A program made the translations under genes and the position numbers. Below are positions 1 through 9,273 of a stretch of DNA of 64,000 nt, piece by piece; within the stretch, counting starts at the first letter, position 1, and each line of letters starts with the position of its first letter. This DNA is from Denitrovibrio sp. (GTDB lineage Bacteria > Chrysiogenota > Deferribacteres > Deferribacterales > Geovibrionaceae). The notes under the pieces were generated by a model. That model made no database searches and was not told the origin of the DNA. It was given only the letters and a program-made list of their open reading frames with translations. The stretch spans positions 16,158-80,157 of the forward strand of contig PKTM01000008.1 of NCBI GenBank assembly GCA_002869145.1. Reading direction: 5' to 3'.

Positions 1-2093
1 ATATATCTGAAAGCGGTGCACAATCCGGCAGAAAGCATTTTCTGCTTATGAACTCTGATCTTCCTGTGGTGAGCATTGCTAATTATCTTTTGAAGGTAAA
101 TCTGGAGTCTGGACTGAAAACTATCTGTTTCACAAAATCCAGAAAACAGACAGAACGAATATTTGCAAACCTGCTGGCGTCTGACCCGGGTTACGGCAAA
201 AAAGTTTCTTCCTACCGTGCGGGGTTTCTGCCGGAGGAGCGCAGAGAGATAGAGGCTGACTTAGCCCAAGGACGTTTAGAAGCTGTAATATCCACATCTG
301 CATTTGAACTGGGTATAGACATAGGCGGGGTGGACTGCACCATTTTGGCAGGCTATCCGGGCTCGCTCATGAGCCTTTGGCAAAGGGCAGGTCGCAGCGG
401 AAGGCGAGGTTCTGATTCTCTGGTTATAATGATAGCGGGATACGACGCTCTGGATCAGTATTATGTAAGGCATCCTGAAAAGCTGTATAAGGCTGAGTTT
501 GAAAATGTAGTGATAGATACAGACAACGAAACAGTTAACACAGCCCACATCCGCTGTGCCGCTTACGAAGCCCCTATAGAAGAGAGTGAGCCTTATTTTG
601 ATGCGAACCGAAAATATATTGAGAAGATGATAGGGGACAGCGTTATCTTCAGAGATGAGCAGAACGGCAGGTATTTCACTTTGGCAAAATACCCCTATAG
701 CAGTGTAGATTTGCGCATGGCAGGTGAAAATTACAGCATGTACTGCGGTGACAGCCTGATAGCCACTACGTCCGGCAGAAGGGCTTATATGGAGAATTTC
801 CCCGGCTCGGTATATATGCATCGCGGAGCAAGCTTTATTATCCGAAAAGTTGATAAAGCGAAAAAGGAGATAAGAACCGAACCGTTTGAAGGGAATTATT
901 ACACAATGCCCGTAACTGATAAAAACACAATGGTCGAGAAAGACATATGCGCCAAAAAAGAATCAGGCATGTCGGTCTCTTTCTGCGGTTTGAAAGTTAC
1001 AGAACTACTTACCGGATACACCCGGATATCTGGGAAGACAGGCGAGAAGATAGCTGATGTACCGCTGGAGGAAACGCCTATACAGTTTTCTACAAAGGGT
1101 TCTTATGTTTTGATACCCGACAGCATAAAGCGAGAATTAACCGATGCTGATCTTGATTTCATGGGGAGTATTCACGCCTTTGAGCATGCCATGATATCTG
1201 TTGTGCCGACATTTTATCTGGCTAGCCGTGACGATATAGGCGGCATATCATACCCCTACCACCCACAGCTAGGCTCTTCGGCAGTTTTTATGTATGATGC
1301 TTACCCCGGAGGAATAGGAATTAACGAACGAGTCTATGAACGTTATGCAGAGGTGGTGGAGAGGACACTTGATCTGGTGAAAAACTGTGACTGCGAATCC
1401 GGCTGTCCGGCATGCATATACAGTCCAAAATGCGGGAGCGGCAACTATCCGCTTAGTAAGGCGGGAGCGGTTAAGCTTATGGAGCTTCTTTTGTCTGGTG
1501 AACACCTTCCGGCAAAGCAGGTAAAGATCGAAGAGCAGCCCAGAACAGATGTGCTTGTTTACGACATAGAAACAAAGAACTCAGCAGCAGATGTAGGCGG
1601 GTGGAATAACTCTCACAAGATGGGCATTTCGGCGGCTGTTATATATTCCTTTGAAAAGGATGAGTATGAGGTATATACCGAAGATAAGGCGGAAGCTTTC
1701 ATTAATAGACTTGAGGGAGCAAAATGCATCATCGGGTTTAATAATGTCGGTTTTGACAACAAGGTGATTACGGGATACCGCATACCGGATTTTGGCAAGA
1801 CCATGGTCTTTGACATGCTGGCAGATGTTTTTGCTACCACCGGCCGCAGGTTTTCTCTGGATAATCTGGCAGGGGCAACCATAGGTGCTGCGAAAACTGC
1901 CGACGGACTTCAGGCGCTTGAATGGTATAAAAACGGCGAGATGGAAAAAATAATCGAATACTGCAAAATGGATGTGGAGGTAACAAAAAACCTCTTCCTG
2001 TCTGGTGCAGAAAGAGGTTTTGTGAATGCTTTGCTGAAAGAGGGTGCTGTTATAAGGATACCAGTGTCTTGGAGCTCCCTAAACGTCTTTTAA
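1..2093 (+). CDS. DUF1998-type DEAD/DEAH helicase (C-terminal part) fused to a DEDD exonuclease-like domain
   Basis: The gene is partial: the frame is already open at base 3, so the ATG at 48 is internal and the N-terminal helicase lobe lies outside the window. Visible parts are the second helicase lobe, with motif V (ELGIDIG) and motif VI (QRAGRSGR) near bases 310-410, then a four-Cys zinc motif (CDCESGC...C...C, bases 1384-1440) typical of the C-terminal DUF1998 region of MrfA/YprA-like helicases. From about base 1546 a further domain begins with YDIET, GFNNVGFDN and YCKMDVEVT, which fit Exo I, II and III of DEDDy 3'-5' exonucleases. In Bacillus the helicase MrfA and nuclease MrfB are separate proteins acting in mitomycin repair; here helicase and nuclease parts form one chain. 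A DNA repair role is inferred. The 3' end overlaps the convergent cotransporter gene by 15 bp. Confidence 0.85.
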   Translation, partial: ISESGAQSGRKHFLLMNSDLPVVSIANYLLKVNLESGLKTICFTKSRKQTERIFANLLASDPGYGKKVSSYRAGFLPEERREIEADLAQGRLEAVISTSAFELGIDIGGVDCTILAGYPGSLMSLWQRAGRSGRRGSDSLVIMIAGYDALDQYYVRHPEKLYKAEFENVVIDTDNETVNTAHIRCAAYEAPIEESEPYFDANRKYIEKMIGDSVIFRDEQNGRYFTLAKYPYSSVDLRMAGENYSMYCGDSLIATTSGRRAYMENFPGSVYMHRGASFIIRKVDKAKKEIRTEPFEGNYYTMPVTDKNTMVEKDICAKKESGMSVSFCGLKVTELLTGYTRISGKTGEKIADVPLEETPIQFSTKGSYVLIPDSIKRELTDADLDFMGSIHAFEHAMISVVPTFYLASRDDIGGISYPYHPQLGSSAVFMYDAYPGGIGINERVYERYAEVVERTLDLVKNCDCESGCPACIYSPKCGSGNYPLSKAGAVKLMELLLSGEHLPAKQVKIEEQPRTDVLVYDIETKNSAADVGGWNNSHKMGISAAVIYSFEKDEYEVYTEDKAEAFINRLEGAKCIIGFNNVGFDNKVITGYRIPDFGKTMVFDMLADVFATTGRRFSLDNLAGATIGAAKTADGLQALEWYKNGEMEKIIEYCKMDVEVTKNLFLSGAERGFVNALLKEGAVIRIPVSWSSLNVF

Positions 2094-3746
2094 ATAAGTT
2101 TCTTCGGAATACATCATAACCTGAGCTATGTTGAAGACGTGATCGCCAACCTTTTCTAGATTATTTATTATATCTACAAAAACAACCCCAGTATTGATCT
2201 CACAAACGCCTTTTGACAGACGTTTCATGTGGTTGTTCTTGTACTTCTTACGCATGTTGTCGATAATATCTTCGTCTTCTGTGTTAAGTGCTGACACTGA
2301 TTCTGGGTTGTTATAAGCGTTTATGATATGCTCAGTGAACCTCACAACGACATCTATCATTTCATCAATTTCTTTATCAGCCTCTTTGCTGAACTCTAAC
2401 CCTTTCTTTCCGGTTTTCTCTTTAAATTTTGCGATGTTTTCTGCATGGTCGCCTATCTTTTCCAGATTATGCATAACATGCGTCAGGTCGGTTATTATGT
2501 GAGATGTGGATTGAGAAATGTTTTGCTGAGTTAGCAGGGTAAGGAAGTCCGTAAACTCGTGGTTCAAATCGTCCAGTTTGCTTTCAAGTTTTTTTATCTG
2601 TTTAAGATTGCTCGTATTTTCTAAAAATGACTGCTGTACAAGCTTAAGCATCTTAATATGTATGTTGGATATTTGAGCAATTTCTTTTTTAGCCTGACCG
2701 ACAGCTATAGAAGGTGTTTTCACCATGTTGGGGTCAAGCCGCAGCCGTCCTTTTCTCTTATATGTGTCGGATTTAATAACCTTCTCGCAAAGTTTCGCAA
2801 GCAGGTGTATAAATGGCAGAAATATCACCATATTTATTATGTTAAAAGTAGTGTGCAGATTTGCCACATGTCGGGCAATATAAGGCTTTGTCCCGTCGGC
2901 TGCTACAAAATCAACTGCTCCAGGCGTATATATTTCCACAAAATGTATTAACACCTTTAGGAAAATGAGCATATATGCCACACCGATAAAATTAAAAAGG
3001 AAGTGCCCGAAAGCTGCCTGTTTAGCAGTTCTGCTTCCGCCTATCGCTGCCAGGTTAGCTGTGATAGTTGTTCCTATATTTTCACCAAGTACAAGTGCCG
3101 CCGCCGCAGGAAAGTCAAGCAAACCTGTGGATGCCATCGCAATGGTTATACCTATGGTTGCAGATGAGCTCTGTACAATAACAGTGAGCAATGCTCCGGC
3201 TGCTGCAGCTGCAATGGGGTTTACAGAGAAGAAAACGAAAAGCTGCTTAAATTCCTCAGCGTTATTCAGAGGGATAAAAGCATGCTTCATTGTGGTTAGT
3301 CCAAAGAAAAGCAGACCAAAGCCTAAGACGATTTCTCCGTAATATTTCTTTCTGGGATCTTTTGAAAACAGAGCCATCGCCACGCCAATGCCTATTGCAG
3401 GCAGGGCGTATTTTGTGATCTTAAATGCTATAAGCTGAGCTGTAATGGTTGTTCCTATGTTTGCCCCAAGCACAATACTAAGTGCTTGGAATAGGTTCAT
3501 AAGGCCAGCATTCACAAAACTGACCACCATAACTGTTGTAGCAGACGAGCTTTGAATGATAACAGTAACCACTGTCCCCACAAGAACGCCTATAACTCTG
3601 TTAGATGTGAATTTTTCGATGATCTTTTTAAGGCTGGAACCAGCTGTTTTCTGGAGTCCTTCGGACATAAGTTTCATTCCGTAAAGGAACATACCTAGCC
3701 CGCCGATAAATCCAAAAATTATTGAGGCCCAATTAAGTTCGTGCAT
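2079..3746 (-). CDS. Na/phosphate cotransporter family protein with C-terminal PhoU domain
   Basis: The protein has 555 residues. The N-terminal half is hydrophobic and carries the family's inverted duplication, seen as two QSSSAT signatures (QSSSATTVMVV and QSSSATIGITI), each followed by a Gly-rich GENIGTT/GANIGTT helix. This matches the Na/Pi-cotransporter II (NptA-like) family of sodium-driven phosphate importers in the inner membrane. The C-terminal 200 residues are soluble, helical and PhoU-like, with the metal-binding type pattern EKIGDHAENIA and a second EKVGDHVFNIA. It lies 98 bp downstream of phoR in the same orientation, so it probably belongs to the Pho operon. No pst ABC transporter gene is in the window. 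The direct phosphate substrate is inferred from family and context. Confidence 0.9.
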   Translation of the reverse strand: MHELNWASIIFGFIGGLGMFLYGMKLMSEGLQKTAGSSLKKIIEKFTSNRVIGVLVGTVVTVIIQSSSATTVMVVSFVNAGLMNLFQALSIVLGANIGTTITAQLIAFKITKYALPAIGIGVAMALFSKDPRKKYYGEIVLGFGLLFFGLTTMKHAFIPLNNAEEFKQLFVFFSVNPIAAAAAGALLTVIVQSSSATIGITIAMASTGLLDFPAAAALVLGENIGTTITANLAAIGGSRTAKQAAFGHFLFNFIGVAYMLIFLKVLIHFVEIYTPGAVDFVAADGTKPYIARHVANLHTTFNIINMVIFLPFIHLLAKLCEKVIKSDTYKRKGRLRLDPNMVKTPSIAVGQAKKEIAQISNIHIKMLKLVQQSFLENTSNLKQIKKLESKLDDLNHEFTDFLTLLTQQNISQSTSHIITDLTHVMHNLEKIGDHAENIAKFKEKTGKKGLEFSKEADKEIDEMIDVVVRFTEHIINAYNNPESVSALNTEDEDIIDNMRKKYKNNHMKRLSKGVCEINTGVVFVDIINNLEKVGDHVFNIAQVMMYSEETYLKDV

Positions 3747-3844
3747 AACTACACCACCACATTTTTGTGTCAGAGCTACAATAGCTTGGTGTCAGAAAAA
3801 TGCAAGAAAAAAGTAAACTTATTGTATGTCAAATATTTGTCAAA

Positions 3845-5566
3845 TCAGGAAATGTCTGATAAGGGGAACTTTTCTCTCAGTTTGATTATAAAAGTATTAC
3901 CGCCTTTGTCGTTTGAAACAACTCTGGCTTCACCATTATATAGTGTTGCGATATGTTTTACTATAGACAGCCCAAGACCTGTGCCTGTGTCGTTTTGATT
4001 TTTCGCCTTGTCCATGGTGTAGAAACGTTCAAATATTCGATCTTTTTCGTTTGTTGGTATCACAGGGCCGTGGTCAGCAACATTTATGCTTATCATGTCT
4101 TTATCTTTCAAGATATCCAGATGTATATGGTCGCCGGTGGAGTATTTCATGGCATTATCCACAAGGTTGGTTAATATGCTCAATATGTGTTCTCGGTTGA
4201 TATATATTTCGTCTAGCCCTTCCGCTTTGAAAGTAACATCTTTTGGTCTGTCCACGTAATATGACCTAATCTCTTCGGCAAGTTCGCCCGCAATAGTAGG
4301 TTCTTCCACTGCTATGCTGTCTTTTTGCATTTCAAGCTTATGAAGCTGAAGTATGTCATTTATGAGAATATTCAGTCTGTTTGAGCTGTTGTATATTATG
4401 TTGATGAATTTATCATGAAACTTCTTGTCCATATCGGGGTCGTTTTTTATGGTTTCTGAGTAACCCATTATCATAGAGAGTGGAGTTTTAAGCTCATGGG
4501 TGATATTGCCTATCAGCTCTGTTTTAAAATTCTCGTATTCAGCTCTTTCTGTAATATCGAAGAAGACTATCAGTTTTTCATTGTCAAAAACTCTTATATA
4601 TATTTCGTAAATTCGCCCTTTATACTCTTTCTGGAGCCTGCGGTCTTCGAACAAAGGGACTATTTCGGAGAAAAATGACAGAAAATCCATATTATTGGTC
4701 TGTTGAAGAATATTTTTATCAGTTTTGAGCTCTGTCTCCAGATTTTCAATGGCTGTGTTATTGAAGTGCTTCACGTTGTTTTTTGCATCCAGAAGTATTA
4801 TCCCTTCATCAAGAATAGAAAAGATGTGGTTCAGCTTCAATTTCTCTTGTTCAAGCTGTTTTGCCTTCATGTTCATTGAGTTGTAAATTCTATAAATCAC
4901 GCCTACTAGCTTTGTAATTGTTTTATCCCTGAAAGACGGGAAATATATCTTTGATTCTCCTGCTTCTATCTTATCAGCTATTATGGACAGCTGCTGGATG
5001 GGTCTGTTGATCCTTCTGGCAAGATATATAGTGAGCAAGGCTATCATTATCATGAGGATAAAATAGACGGTGAGGTTCTGCTTCAGCATCCCTGCACGTA
5101 GGGACTCTATGTAATCCATAGGGTAGGATACTCTCACAATGAGGTTTTCGTCATATTTGGAAGCGAAGTAGTACATTCGTTTCTCTGCAGTTGTGCTTCT
5201 GCGAATGACGCTCCCAGTGCCTGTGGCAAAAGCCTCTAATACCTCGGGTCTGTTTGCGTGGTTTTCCATCTCACTCACCTGTTCAGGTGTATAGTAAGAA
5301 TCGTCAACAACAAAACCGTCTTTCCTTATTATGGTTATTCTTAGTTTAGATTTTTCTGATATATGAGAGAATTTGTCATGAAGGTTCTGGTCAAAAGTAT
5401 ATTTCAAGTCGTAACCTTTAAGTATTTCAGCTTTGGAGGCCATCTCATGTGCAAGCTCTTTTTGCGCAGCTTCCAGTATCAGCTTATCAGTTATGCTCCA
5501 AGTAACACTTAGCAGTATTCCGATAGGTACAAAAATTATAAGGAAGACTTTAATGAAAGATCTCAT
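3845..5566 (-). CDS. phoR: Phosphate-type sensor histidine kinase PhoR
   Basis: The 573-residue sensor kinase autophosphorylates a histidine and passes the phosphate to PhoB. A membrane helix near residues 5-25 and a second near 165-187 flank a periplasmic sensor region. HAMP (about 188-240) and PAS (about 245-335) segments follow. The dimerisation/phosphoacceptor box reads ITHELKTPLSM (H-box) near residue 360, and the ATPase domain shows NLVDNAMKYS (N-box) and GTGLGLSIVKH (G2-box). The start overlaps the phoB stop by 4 bp, indicating translational coupling. The large extracytoplasmic domain is longer than in E. coli PhoR and more like the Gram-positive/deltaproteobacterial PhoR layout. Assignment to phosphate sensing rests mostly on the flanking phoU, phoB and cotransporter genes. 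Confidence 0.9.
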   Translation of the reverse strand: MRSFIKVFLIIFVPIGILLSVTWSITDKLILEAAQKELAHEMASKAEILKGYDLKYTFDQNLHDKFSHISEKSKLRITIIRKDGFVVDDSYYTPEQVSEMENHANRPEVLEAFATGTGSVIRRSTTAEKRMYYFASKYDENLIVRVSYPMDYIESLRAGMLKQNLTVYFILMIMIALLTIYLARRINRPIQQLSIIADKIEAGESKIYFPSFRDKTITKLVGVIYRIYNSMNMKAKQLEQEKLKLNHIFSILDEGIILLDAKNNVKHFNNTAIENLETELKTDKNILQQTNNMDFLSFFSEIVPLFEDRRLQKEYKGRIYEIYIRVFDNEKLIVFFDITERAEYENFKTELIGNITHELKTPLSMIMGYSETIKNDPDMDKKFHDKFINIIYNSSNRLNILINDILQLHKLEMQKDSIAVEEPTIAGELAEEIRSYYVDRPKDVTFKAEGLDEIYINREHILSILTNLVDNAMKYSTGDHIHLDILKDKDMISINVADHGPVIPTNEKDRIFERFYTMDKAKNQNDTGTGLGLSIVKHIATLYNGEARVVSNDKGGNTFIIKLREKFPLSDIS

Positions 5567-6234
5567 ATGTCTGCTCTGTATCCAATCTTTGGCACAGATT
5601 TTATAAATGTGCCCCTTTCACCCAGTTTCTTGCGAAGTGATGACACGTGTGTGTCGACTGTTCTGGTATATACGTCTGATTCGTAGCCCCATACAGCGTT
5701 CAGTATCTGGTTTCTGGTGAAAACCCTCTTTGGTTGATTCAGCAGAAGTTGGAGCAGTTCGTACTCTTTATTTGTAAGGTTTACCTCGTTGCCGTCCACT
5801 GTAACTTCGTAATTGTTAGTATCTATACTAATACCGTTGATAGAGATAACTTTTGACTTTATGGCGGGGTTTCTGCGGAGTATAGCGTTAATTTTTGCTA
5901 TAAGTATTTTAATGGAGAAAGGCTTTGTCATGTAGTCATCGGCACCAGCCTCAAGTCCATTTATTATGTCCTGCTCATTATTTTTAGCGGAGATAATTAT
6001 TATGGGTACGCCTGAGTATTTTTTGTTGTTTCTGACTATCTGAAGAAACTGCATACCTTTAAGGCCAGGGAGCATCAAGTCCAGAAGAATAATGTCTACA
6101 TCGTCACTTTCAAGGTGAATGAGCCCTTCGTTTGCATTATCGAAGCATATGGTCTCGAAATTTTCTTTAGCGAGGTTGTAAGAAATAAGGTCTCTTATCT
6201 CTTCATGATCTTCGATAACAAGGACTTTAATCAT
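5563..6234 (-). CDS. phoB: Response regulator PhoB (OmpR/PhoB family)
   Basis: A 223-residue two-domain regulator. The receiver domain (about 1-118) has the acidic pair in VIEDHEE, the phosphoacceptor Asp in IILLDLMLPG, and the conserved Lys in DDYMTKPFS. The C-terminal winged helix (about 125-223) shows the typical LTNKEYELLQLL and TRTVDTHVSSLRKKLG recognition-helix motifs. It begins 2 bp after phoU and overlaps phoR by 4 bp, so phoU, phoB and phoR are almost certainly co-translated. The protein is expected to bind Pho boxes upstream of phosphate-starvation genes. I did not find a convincing Pho box upstream of phoU by eye. Confidence 0.93.
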   Translation of the reverse strand: MIKVLVIEDHEEIRDLISYNLAKENFETICFDNANEGLIHLESDDVDIILLDLMLPGLKGMQFLQIVRNNKKYSGVPIIIISAKNNEQDIINGLEAGADDYMTKPFSIKILIAKINAILRRNPAIKSKVISINGISIDTNNYEVTVDGNEVNLTNKEYELLQLLLNQPKRVFTRNQILNAVWGYESDVYTRTVDTHVSSLRKKLGERGTFIKSVPKIGYRADI

Positions 6235-6236
6235 AA

Positions 6237-6917
6237 TTAATCTTCCTCTTCAATTTCATCTATATATGTGTGTCTTATAATCTTTCCTTCGACCATATAG
6301 TACACCATTTCAGCTACGTTTGTAGCGTGGTCTGCAATGCGCTCTAATCTTCTTGAGATATTCATTAGCGAAATTACTATGTGGAAAGTTTTTGCATTTT
6401 CCGTAGAGTATGTAAGCAGCTCTCTTGTTACCTGATCGTCAAGTTCATCTATTTTTGAGTCCCTTTTTATAACATCAAAGGCAAGCTTTGTGTCACCATC
6501 AAAGAACGCCTGAAGTGATTCGTTGATCATTTTGATTGCATCATGAGCCATTTTGGGCAGATCGATGTATGGCTTAAGCTGAGGCTGTGCGTTTAGCTTT
6601 AAAACCTCACGGCAAATGCTTACGCAGTGGTCGCCAACCCTTTCCAGGTCTATAATAATCCTTGTGGCTGTAATTATGTATCTCAAATCAACAGCTTTAG
6701 GTTCATAAAGGGCCAGCATCCTGATGCAGTGCTCATCTATTTCCACATCCATACTGTCAAGTAACTCGTCTTTCTCTATAACCTTTTCTGCAAGCTCTGT
6801 GTCTCTATCTACAAGAGATTTAATAGCATCAGATACCATAGATGATGCCAGAGTTGCCATCTCTGCAAGCATTCCTTTAAGCTGCACATATTCTTTTTCG
6901 TGTCTGAAAGTTGTCAT
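6237..6917 (-). CDS. phoU: Phosphate signalling protein PhoU
   Basis: A 226-residue all-helical protein with two PhoU repeats. The metal/phosphate-site signatures are LERVGDHCVSICREV (first repeat) and LERIADHATNVAEMVYYMVEG (second repeat). PhoU links the state of the phosphate transporter to PhoR and keeps the Pho response off when phosphate is plentiful. It is the first gene of the phoU-phoB-phoR-cotransporter operon, 128 bp downstream of the broken methyltransferase gene. The start ATG at 6917 is preceded by a GAGGTGAC Shine-Dalgarno region. The partner transporter is presumably the Na/Pi cotransporter, which carries its own PhoU domain. Confidence 0.95.
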   Translation of the reverse strand: MTTFRHEKEYVQLKGMLAEMATLASSMVSDAIKSLVDRDTELAEKVIEKDELLDSMDVEIDEHCIRMLALYEPKAVDLRYIITATRIIIDLERVGDHCVSICREVLKLNAQPQLKPYIDLPKMAHDAIKMINESLQAFFDGDTKLAFDVIKRDSKIDELDDQVTRELLTYSTENAKTFHIVISLMNISRRLERIADHATNVAEMVYYMVEGKIIRHTYIDEIEEED

Positions 6918-7045
6918 GTAACGTCACCTCGTAATCATACAGAAGAAATAAGGGTATCTGCATGTGCTATGGTTTATAAGTTAAAACATGCGTGTAAAGA
7001 CTCTGTGAATATAATGTTAAATAATTGTAAAATAGTAAAAAGAGC

Positions 7046-7768
7046 TTATTTACTACACATTTTCTTTAGGTGATTATACCTTATTGTGCTTTTACCTACA
7101 ATAGATATGAGAAGCTCCGCCTCTCTTGAGGTGAGGTCTTTTGATTCGATCGTTTGTTTGATTTCCTGCCAGATAAGGTCAGGATTCTGTTCGTTGAAAA
7201 ACTCTATCAGCTGCAGATGCTCTTTCAGCTTGTCAGACAGAATGTTTTTTGTATCTCTGTCTGCATATGATGTGGTGTCGTTTTTTACAGTTTCCATGGT
7301 TCGCAGCTCCCATAGGCTTACCAGAACTGCCTGAGCCAGATTCATGCTTACGTATTGACTGCTGGTAGGTAGGCTTACCCTTTTTGTACAGGCTGAAAGC
7401 TCTGTGTTGTCTAGTCCGCTTGCCTCGTTGCCAAACAGTAGTCCTACTGATAGCCCGTCTCTGAGGCATTGCTCTGTATAGTTTCTGAAGTCTTTGAAGT
7501 CAAGATTGTCGTTGCTGAAAGGGTCTCTGGGTGAAAAACCTATTATGATATCTGATTCATTTATAAGTTTGCTGAAATCTTACACGTGGGTGCTGTTTTG
7601 AAGGATATTCTGGGCATGTACGGCATATTTAAGCGCTTCTTCATGATCTTTTTCAACATCGCCGGAGTAAGAAAGCTTACTGAAGTTAGTGTTTGCCATT
7701 GCTCTTGCTATGAAGCCGAGATTAACAGGCCCTTCCAGTCTGGAGAGAAGAACTTTTACGTCATCCAA
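7046..7768 (-). pseudogene. trmJ: TrmJ-like tRNA 2'-O-methyltransferase interrupted by an in-frame TAA
   Basis: Read as one frame this is a 240-codon SPOUT methyltransferase of the TrmJ family, which 2'-O-methylates tRNA position 32. The N-terminal part (LSRLEGPVNLGFIARAMANTNF) and the SAM-knot part (GLLFGNEASGLDN, then LPTSSQYVSMNLAQAV) are both well preserved. Codon 63 is TAA at 7580-7582; both flanks stay in the same frame, so the lesion is a substitution and not a frameshift. No ATG, GTG or TTG occurs in frame between the stop and the ATG at 7345, so re-initiation would lose the SPOUT motifs. The start is TTG at 7768, directly after the stop of the transglycosylase gene, with AGGA about 9 bases upstream. 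It may be a recent null allele, a sequencing error, or a readthrough case. Confidence 0.85.
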
Positions 7769-8461
7769 TTATGTGCGTCCTGAGATGCTCATTATGTGCT
7801 GATAGTTCTTCATTACTGATCTGTAATATTTTTCAGGCAGGTTTTCACCGCTTCTTAATTTCCTGATAAGGTTTGTTGGTACCATGTTATATGCGAGGAT
7901 GGCGTATTTTTGATTCTCGAACTTATTCATAAGATATGAGAGGTAGTTGATTCCGATTTTTATATTTGTGTCAGGTTCAAATAGCTGCTGAGAACTGCCA
8001 AGATCAATATGATCGTGCATGTCAGAGACGTAATGACCTGTGTTTGGCAGTATCTGCATGAGTCCGATAGCACCTTTGTGAGAAACCACACTCTTTCTGA
8101 ATGAGCTTTCAGTTTTGATAACAGCAAGCACAAGAAGCGGGTCAAGATTATTTCTATAAGATTCTTTAGCTATTAAAAGCGCGAACTCCATTGTGTTATA
8201 TGAGTTGGTTTTATTTTTAAAAGATTCAAGAATATTTTTGATGTCCAGTACATGTGCCATAAGAGCCATTCTGGTCTTTTCATCTGTAAATTCTTTTCTA
8301 AGCTCATAGTATTTATCACTTGCATTAAGTGTTTTTTCGCTCAGCTCATCAAGGTTATGGCTTACTTTTGCCAAAAAAATTGTATTCAGTACAAAAAATA
8401 CTGCTACTATGGCACCAAACATTATAAATAGTGTTTTTATGCTTTGTATTTGTTTTTTCAT
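7769..8461 (-). CDS. Membrane-anchored lytic transglycosylase (SLT domain)
   Basis: The 230-residue protein starts with a short basic stretch and one membrane helix (about residues 10-32, FIMFGAIVAVFFVLNTIF), followed by a helical linker. The C-terminal half is a soluble lytic transglycosylase domain: VIKTESSF holds the catalytic Glu, and GAIGLMQILP and ILAYNMVP match the family's GLMQ and AYN motifs. The domain cleaves the glycan strands of peptidoglycan to form 1,6-anhydromuramyl ends, here on the periplasmic face of the inner membrane. Its TAA stop abuts the TTG start of the methyltransferase gene, so the two are co-translated. There is no lipobox. Confidence 0.88.
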   Translation of the reverse strand: MKKQIQSIKTLFIMFGAIVAVFFVLNTIFLAKVSHNLDELSEKTLNASDKYYELRKEFTDEKTRMALMAHVLDIKNILESFKNKTNSYNTMEFALLIAKESYRNNLDPLLVLAVIKTESSFRKSVVSHKGAIGLMQILPNTGHYVSDMHDHIDLGSSQQLFEPDTNIKIGINYLSYLMNKFENQKYAILAYNMVPTNLIRKLRSGENLPEKYYRSVMKNYQHIMSISGRT

Positions 8462-8580
8462 AATTAATATTTGGTTCTCGTTAATTGATTGGTAGTGTCA
8501 TATTGTTACTCACGGATGTAAAAATAATAAGAAAAGTAGTGTTTGTAAAGGGTAAACTTACCCAAAAGGAGTCTTGAAAG

Positions 8581-9273
8581 TTGTATAAATATCCCAAGTT
8601 GTTGAAAGCAAAGTTTATTAAAAGATACAAAAGATTTTTTACAGATGTAGAAATAAATGGAAAGATATTAACTGTTCATAACCCAAACACAGGCTCCATG
8701 AAAAAAGTGATCAAAGAGGGCAGAGATGTCCTTATCAGCCTTTCTGAAAATCCTAAAAGGAAGTTAGCACACACTTTAGAGGCTTTTTTTGTAGATGGAG
8801 AGTGGATGCTTACTAATACTATTTTAATGAATAAGGTTGCACAGGCTGCAGTAATGGATGGCGAGATACCTGAGCTTGGACTAGTGACAGATATTCGAAG
8901 AGAATTCACATATATGGACGGCCGGATAGACCTTCTGGTGCAGTGTGGTCTTGGCAAGTGTCTAATAGAGGTAAAGAATGTAACTCTTTTTGACGAAGAA
9001 TACTGCATGTTTCCAGATGCTGTCACTGAGCGAGGACGTAAGCATCTTAATATGCTTATGCGGTCTCTGGATGAAGGGTATACTCCGTGCATGTTATATA
9101 TGTGTCAGATATCTAAGCCTTTTTTCAGACCTGCTTATGAGATAGACCCAAAATATGCTGTGGCTTTAAAAGAGGCAGTGCAAAAAGGTGTCAAGGTTTT
9201 TACAATGAACACTGTGTTTAATGAAGCTGATTTGACAGTTCGTCTTGAAAAAGGACCGGAGCTAAAGCTTTGA
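8581..9273 (+). CDS. sfsA: SfsA family DNA-binding/nuclease-like protein
   Basis: The 230-residue protein matches the SfsA family along its length: an OB-like N-terminus (KFIKRYKRFFTDVEINGKILTVHNPNTGSM), the central AHTLEAFFVDGEWMLTNT segment, and the C-terminal restriction-endonuclease-like core with EFTYMDGRIDLLV, CLIEVKNVTLF, FPDAVTERGRKHL and KYAVALKEAV. SfsA was named for sugar fermentation stimulation, and its exact biochemical role is unsettled. Translation starts at TTG 8581, supported by AAGGAG at 8566-8571 with 9-base spacing; no ATG fits. The gene is transcribed divergently from the transglycosylase gene and its 3' end overlaps holA by 12 bp. Confidence 0.92.
   Translation: MYKYPKLLKAKFIKRYKRFFTDVEINGKILTVHNPNTGSMKKVIKEGRDVLISLSENPKRKLAHTLEAFFVDGEWMLTNTILMNKVAQAAVMDGEIPELGLVTDIRREFTYMDGRIDLLVQCGLGKCLIEVKNVTLFDEEYCMFPDAVTERGRKHLNMLMRSLDEGYTPCMLYMCQISKPFFRPAYEIDPKYAVALKEAVQKGVKVFTMNTVFNEADLTVRLEKGPELKL

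Noticed and set aside
1546..2093. Exonuclease-like domain as a separate gene
   Set aside because: The frame is continuous with the helicase, with no stop or ribosome site between the two parts.
6918..7045. Pho box upstream of phoU
   Set aside because: No direct repeats resembling CTGTCAT at the right spacing could be seen.
7233..7469. 78-residue minus-strand frame overlapping the methyltransferase
   Set aside because: It is out of frame with clearly conserved methyltransferase motifs and resembles no family.
7580..7582. Recoding of the in-frame stop as selenocysteine
   Set aside because: The codon is TAA, not TGA, and I see no need for Cys/Sec at that position in TrmJ.
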